A stretch of DNA of 19,459 nucleotides, taken from the NCBI GenBank assembly GCA_036736205.1, contig DAINMX010000110.1:1-19459 (forward strand), read 5' to 3'. Below the pieces are notes generated by a model. The model saw nothing but the letters and a program-made list of their open reading frames with translations. It had not been told where the DNA came from and did no database searches. The position numbers were made by a program, and so were the translations under genes. Positions within the stretch are counted from its first letter, which is position 1. The number at the start of each line of letters is the position of its first letter. The stretch is from XYA12-FULL-58-9 sp001798605 (GTDB lineage Bacteria; Myxococcota; XYA12-FULL-58-9). This document shows positions 17,070-19,459 of the stretch, one piece after another.

Positions 17070-17236
17070 GCGGTCATGATGTCCGGTGCAAGGACGCCAG
17101 GCAAATTTTTGCCCTAAGGTTGTGGTGCGCCGCGCGGCCACCCGTCGACGGTAACAGGCGATGACTGGCAATCGACTGGCAGTGGCGCAGCCCTTTGGTT
17201 AAGCTAGCCACCGTCCAGGCAAGGAATGAGGGGAAC
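17070..17236. promoter_or_regulatory. Intergenic region between GreA-like and cyclase genes, with 11-bp spaced direct repeat
   Basis: This 167-bp head-to-head gap must hold promoters for both genes, though I see no convincing -35/-10 pair. GACTGGCA occurs twice, at 17163-17170 and 17174-17181, 11 bp apart, which places both copies on the same face of the helix and could be a regulator site. GAGGGG at 17228-17233 is the ribosome site for the cyclase. Confidence 0.3.
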
Positions 17237-18814
17237 GTGGGAGCCAATATACGCCGTCTGGTGCCTGTCGAGGGGAGCGCCGCCAACAAAGAATTGGTGT
17301 TGCGTTCGGGGCGACAAACCCTCGGCCGCGCACCGCGCAACGATTTTGTTCTCAACGATGCCGAAGTATCCAAGCTTCACGTGGAGCTCGTTGTCACCGG
17401 CGAGAAGGCGGTGTTGCGGGACCTCGGTAGCTCCAATGGAACGTTCGTCAATGGCGAGTCGATCACCGAACGTGAGCTCAAAGCCGGCGACCGTGTCGCC
17501 ATTGGTTGCAGTGAATTCAAATACGAGGTGGAATTGGAATCTCGGCGTTCCACGGTGACGATTGTTGCCATGAGTCCCATCGACAAGACCCAGGTTCTCG
17601 CGGCTTCCCAGATTGAGTCCCTTCGTCCCGCCATCGAGATCAGTGACCAAGCGGCACTGCGCCGCAGCTACGAGAGGGTGCGCACGGCGTTTGATGCGGT
17701 CGGAATGCTCATCGAGACCACAGACATTCAATTGCTGTGCCGACGGATCCTCGAAGTGGCGTTCAATCTGGTCAAAGCGGAGACGGGTGCGGTGATGCTC
17801 TTCGACGCTGAACGTGAGTTGGTGCCTTGGGCCACTCGGGGAGCAGCGGGGGAAGAGGTCGATGGCATTCAAATCAGCCGGACTATTGTTGATCAGGTGA
17901 TTCGTGAGCAGTCTGCGGTGTTGGCCTCCGATGCTCTTTCTGATTCCCGTTGGTCATCAGCCGAATCAGTGGTTCTCTCGGGCGTGCGCTCCTTGATGTG
18001 CGTGCCGCTGTTGTCAGCCCACAACGTCTATGGATTGTTACACGTGGGCAACTCCAAGACTGTCGCGGCGTTCTCGCAGTCAGACCTTGAGTTGATGACC
18101 GGAATTGGCACCGGGGCTGGCGTTGCGCTGTCCAATGCCTTCATGAACCACCGTCTTGTCGAGGAAGCACGCACCCGCGAATCGTTAGGACGATTCCTCT
18201 CGCCCGTTCTCGTCGACCAGGTGCTCCAGGATCGGGTCGATATGAAGCGAGGCGGTGAGGAGCGGGAAGTCACCGTGATGTTTGCTGACATTCGTGGCTT
18301 TACCAGTCTCACCGAGCGCAGCCGTGCGCAGGATGTGGTGTCGTTGCTCAATGAATATTTTGATCAGATGGTGGAGATCATCTTCCAGCACGGTGGCGCA
18401 CTCGACAAATACATTGGCGATGCGATCATGGCGGTATGGGGGACGCCGGTGTCTCAACCCGATGACGGACTGCGTGCGCTTGCGGCCGCCTGCGAGATGC
18501 AACAGGTCTTGCAGTCGCTCAACGCCATGCGCGAGGACCGTAACGAGGAACCCATCGCTATAGGCATCGGCCTCGCCAGTGGTGTCTGTGTCTCAGGTGC
18601 CATCGGCGCGCGGCGACGCATGGAGTACACAGTCATCGGGGACGCCGTGAATCTGGCTTCGAGGTTCGCGGGGATCGCCAAGGCAGGCGAGGTCTTGTGT
18701 GACAAACCGACTTTCGAGCGCGCGGGCAAGCCCAAAGCGAGCGAGTCGTTGCCCCTCGCGCAGGTCAAGGGCAAACACAAACCTGTACCGGTGTTTCGAA
18801 TATCTCGAGTTTGA
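17237..18814 (+). CDS. FHA-GAF-class III adenylate cyclase
   Basis: A 525-residue soluble signalling protein predicted to make cyclic AMP. Domains: FHA phosphothreonine-binding domain (about 8-90; GRAPRND near 30, SKLHVEL, DLGSSNGTFVNG near 65), a GAF sensor (about 150-302), a short linker (ARTRESLGRFLSPVLVDQVL) and a class III cyclase (about 345-525). Cyclase marks: metal Asp in MFADIRGFTSL and in DKYIGDAIMAVWG, the adenine-selecting Lys in the latter, and EYTVIGDAVNLASR with the Thr, Asn and Arg expected of bacterial adenylate cyclases. No membrane helix is seen. The GTG at 17237 is chosen for its GAGGGG ribosome site; extending to a TTG at 17195 adds no domain. The FHA domain suggests control by a Ser/Thr kinase, common in Myxococcota; its partner and the GAF ligand are unknown. 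Confidence 0.93.
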   Translation: MGANIRRLVPVEGSAANKELVLRSGRQTLGRAPRNDFVLNDAEVSKLHVELVVTGEKAVLRDLGSSNGTFVNGESITERELKAGDRVAIGCSEFKYEVELESRRSTVTIVAMSPIDKTQVLAASQIESLRPAIEISDQAALRRSYERVRTAFDAVGMLIETTDIQLLCRRILEVAFNLVKAETGAVMLFDAERELVPWATRGAAGEEVDGIQISRTIVDQVIREQSAVLASDALSDSRWSSAESVVLSGVRSLMCVPLLSAHNVYGLLHVGNSKTVAAFSQSDLELMTGIGTGAGVALSNAFMNHRLVEEARTRESLGRFLSPVLVDQVLQDRVDMKRGGEEREVTVMFADIRGFTSLTERSRAQDVVSLLNEYFDQMVEIIFQHGGALDKYIGDAIMAVWGTPVSQPDDGLRALAAACEMQQVLQSLNAMREDRNEEPIAIGIGLASGVCVSGAIGARRRMEYTVIGDAVNLASRFAGIAKAGEVLCDKPTFERAGKPKASESLPLAQVKGKHKPVPVFRISRV

Positions 18815-18973
18815 CGACTCTCACGGGCGGTGCCCTTGGCGCGGATGCGAACATGCCGCAATAGCCCAACACCACGCCGCTTTCGTGCCAAAAAGGGCCA
18901 CAAATTGCCGAAACAATCGGCCAAGACGCCCGATAACAACACCGCCTCTTTATATGATGAGATGAGGTTTGGC

Positions 18974-19459
18974 ATGGTAGCGAGTTTGGGAGAGAACAAT
19001 CTGTCGGTGCAGCAACCCCTATTGTGTACCAACCGGGTGGTGAAGCAAGCCTCTGGTGGCGGTGTTGTTGCGACGAGCGGGGGGCGGCACAGCCCCAAGA
19101 ACCTCCAAGACCGTGGTTCCATTCGCCAGTTCATTGACACCTATCTGCCGGCGTATCGAGGCGAGACCCTGCCGCAAACCATACCGTTTGTGCAAATCTC
19201 GGTGGGTGAGGCCCGTTCAAATCCCCATCCCGAGATCTTTGTGCGCTCACATGACAGACTGCGCTGGATCAACAGAAATCCCGATCCCGAACGCTACGCC
19301 CAGGGCAACGATGGCAATTTCCATCTGAAAGAGGTCCTGGGGAAGGAACAACTGCGACAAAGCGCAATGCTTGAAAAGAAGGAGAGCAACAAGAGCGAAC
19401 TCTCCCCGGAGAAAGTAGCTCCCGAAAAGCTCGAGGAAGTGACTCCCGAAAAGCTCGAG
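18974..19459 (+). CDS. Unrecognised protein with Pro-Glu-Lys repeat tract, C-terminus beyond window
   Basis: The frame stays open from the ATG at 18974 to the window edge (162 codons). TGAGG lies 6 nt upstream; another in-frame ATG at 18962 has no such site. There is no signal peptide. The first 130 residues are polar with segments such as IRQFIDTYLPAYRGETLPQ, FVQISVGEARSNPHPEIF and RYAQGNDGNFHLKEVLG, which match nothing I recognise. After a Lys/Ser-rich stretch it enters a tandem repeat with an 8-residue unit (APEKLEEV, TPEKLE...) that is cut by the edge. It sits 159 nt after the cyclase on the same strand and may be a separate unit. Proteins with such N-terminal heads sometimes carry toxin or scaffold repeats, but no function is supported here. 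Confidence 0.65.
   Translation, partial: MVASLGENNLSVQQPLLCTNRVVKQASGGGVVATSGGRHSPKNLQDRGSIRQFIDTYLPAYRGETLPQTIPFVQISVGEARSNPHPEIFVRSHDRLRWINRNPDPERYAQGNDGNFHLKEVLGKEQLRQSAMLEKKESNKSELSPEKVAPEKLEEVTPEKLE
19419..19459 (+). repeat. Start of a 24-bp tandem repeat running off the window
   Basis: The 17-nt string CTCCCGAAAAGCTCGAG occurs at 19419-19435 and again, unchanged, at 19443-19459, a 24-bp period that keeps frame and encodes an 8-residue unit centred on Pro-Glu-Lys-Leu-Glu. The degenerate CCCCGGAGAAAGTAG just upstream (from 19403) looks like an older, diverged unit. Two identical copies at the edge imply more beyond it. Confidence 0.7.

Noticed and set aside
18815..18961. Promoter for the right-edge gene (TATGAT at 18953-18958)
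   Set aside because: No matching -35 box at suitable spacing, and the implied transcript start would fall within the ribosome site. Nothing else recognisable was seen in this gap.

Overview
The window is chromosomal DNA of a Gram-negative, moderately GC-rich bacterium. It carries lipid A genes (lpxB, msbA, a DUF374/LpxJ-type acyltransferase) and ADP-heptose (LPS core) genes. A lipoprotein with short six-cysteine modules, a DUF1571 protein, a membrane-anchored FtsY with a Glu-Pro linker and an FHA-GAF-cyclase suggest a deltaproteobacterial or Myxococcota-like lineage. That placement is inference from gene content only. I saw no tRNA, rRNA, insertion sequence, CRISPR array or phage gene.

Left third (1-7148, minus strand): reading 7148 towards 1, the order is lpxB, a DPM1-type GT2 glycosyltransferase, msbA, a membrane-anchored PHP phosphoesterase, and a DUF374 acyltransferase. 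The genes are separated by 3-7 nt or overlap by 4 nt, so this looks like one translationally coupled lipid A synthesis, export and modification operon. Below it, past a roughly 126-bp imperfect palindrome, lies an organophosphate:phosphate-antiporter-type MFS gene cut by the left edge.

Middle (7245-13250, plus strand): ftsY (with a hexanucleotide-repeat-encoded Glu-Pro linker), zapA (with a well-formed sigma70-like promoter overlapping the ftsY 3' end), hldA/rfaE1 and hldC/rfaE2 as separate overlapping genes, gmk, a small unknown membrane protein, and glgA with an altered ADP-glucose-binding loop. The lipid A operon and the ftsY cluster diverge from a 96-bp intergenic region, so envelope genes lie on both sides of it.

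Right third (13262-19459): three minus-strand genes encode a large Cys-rich lipoprotein, a DUF1571-type exported protein and a GreA-like factor. Divergent from the last is an FHA-GAF-class III adenylate cyclase. After it, the start of an unrecognised protein runs into an 8-residue Pro-Glu-Lys repeat tract at the right edge.

The most unusual points are the PHP enzyme embedded between msbA and the acyltransferase, the long intergenic palindrome, the GlgA loop substitution, the Cys-module lipoprotein with an unrecognised C-terminal domain, and the repeat protein at the right edge.
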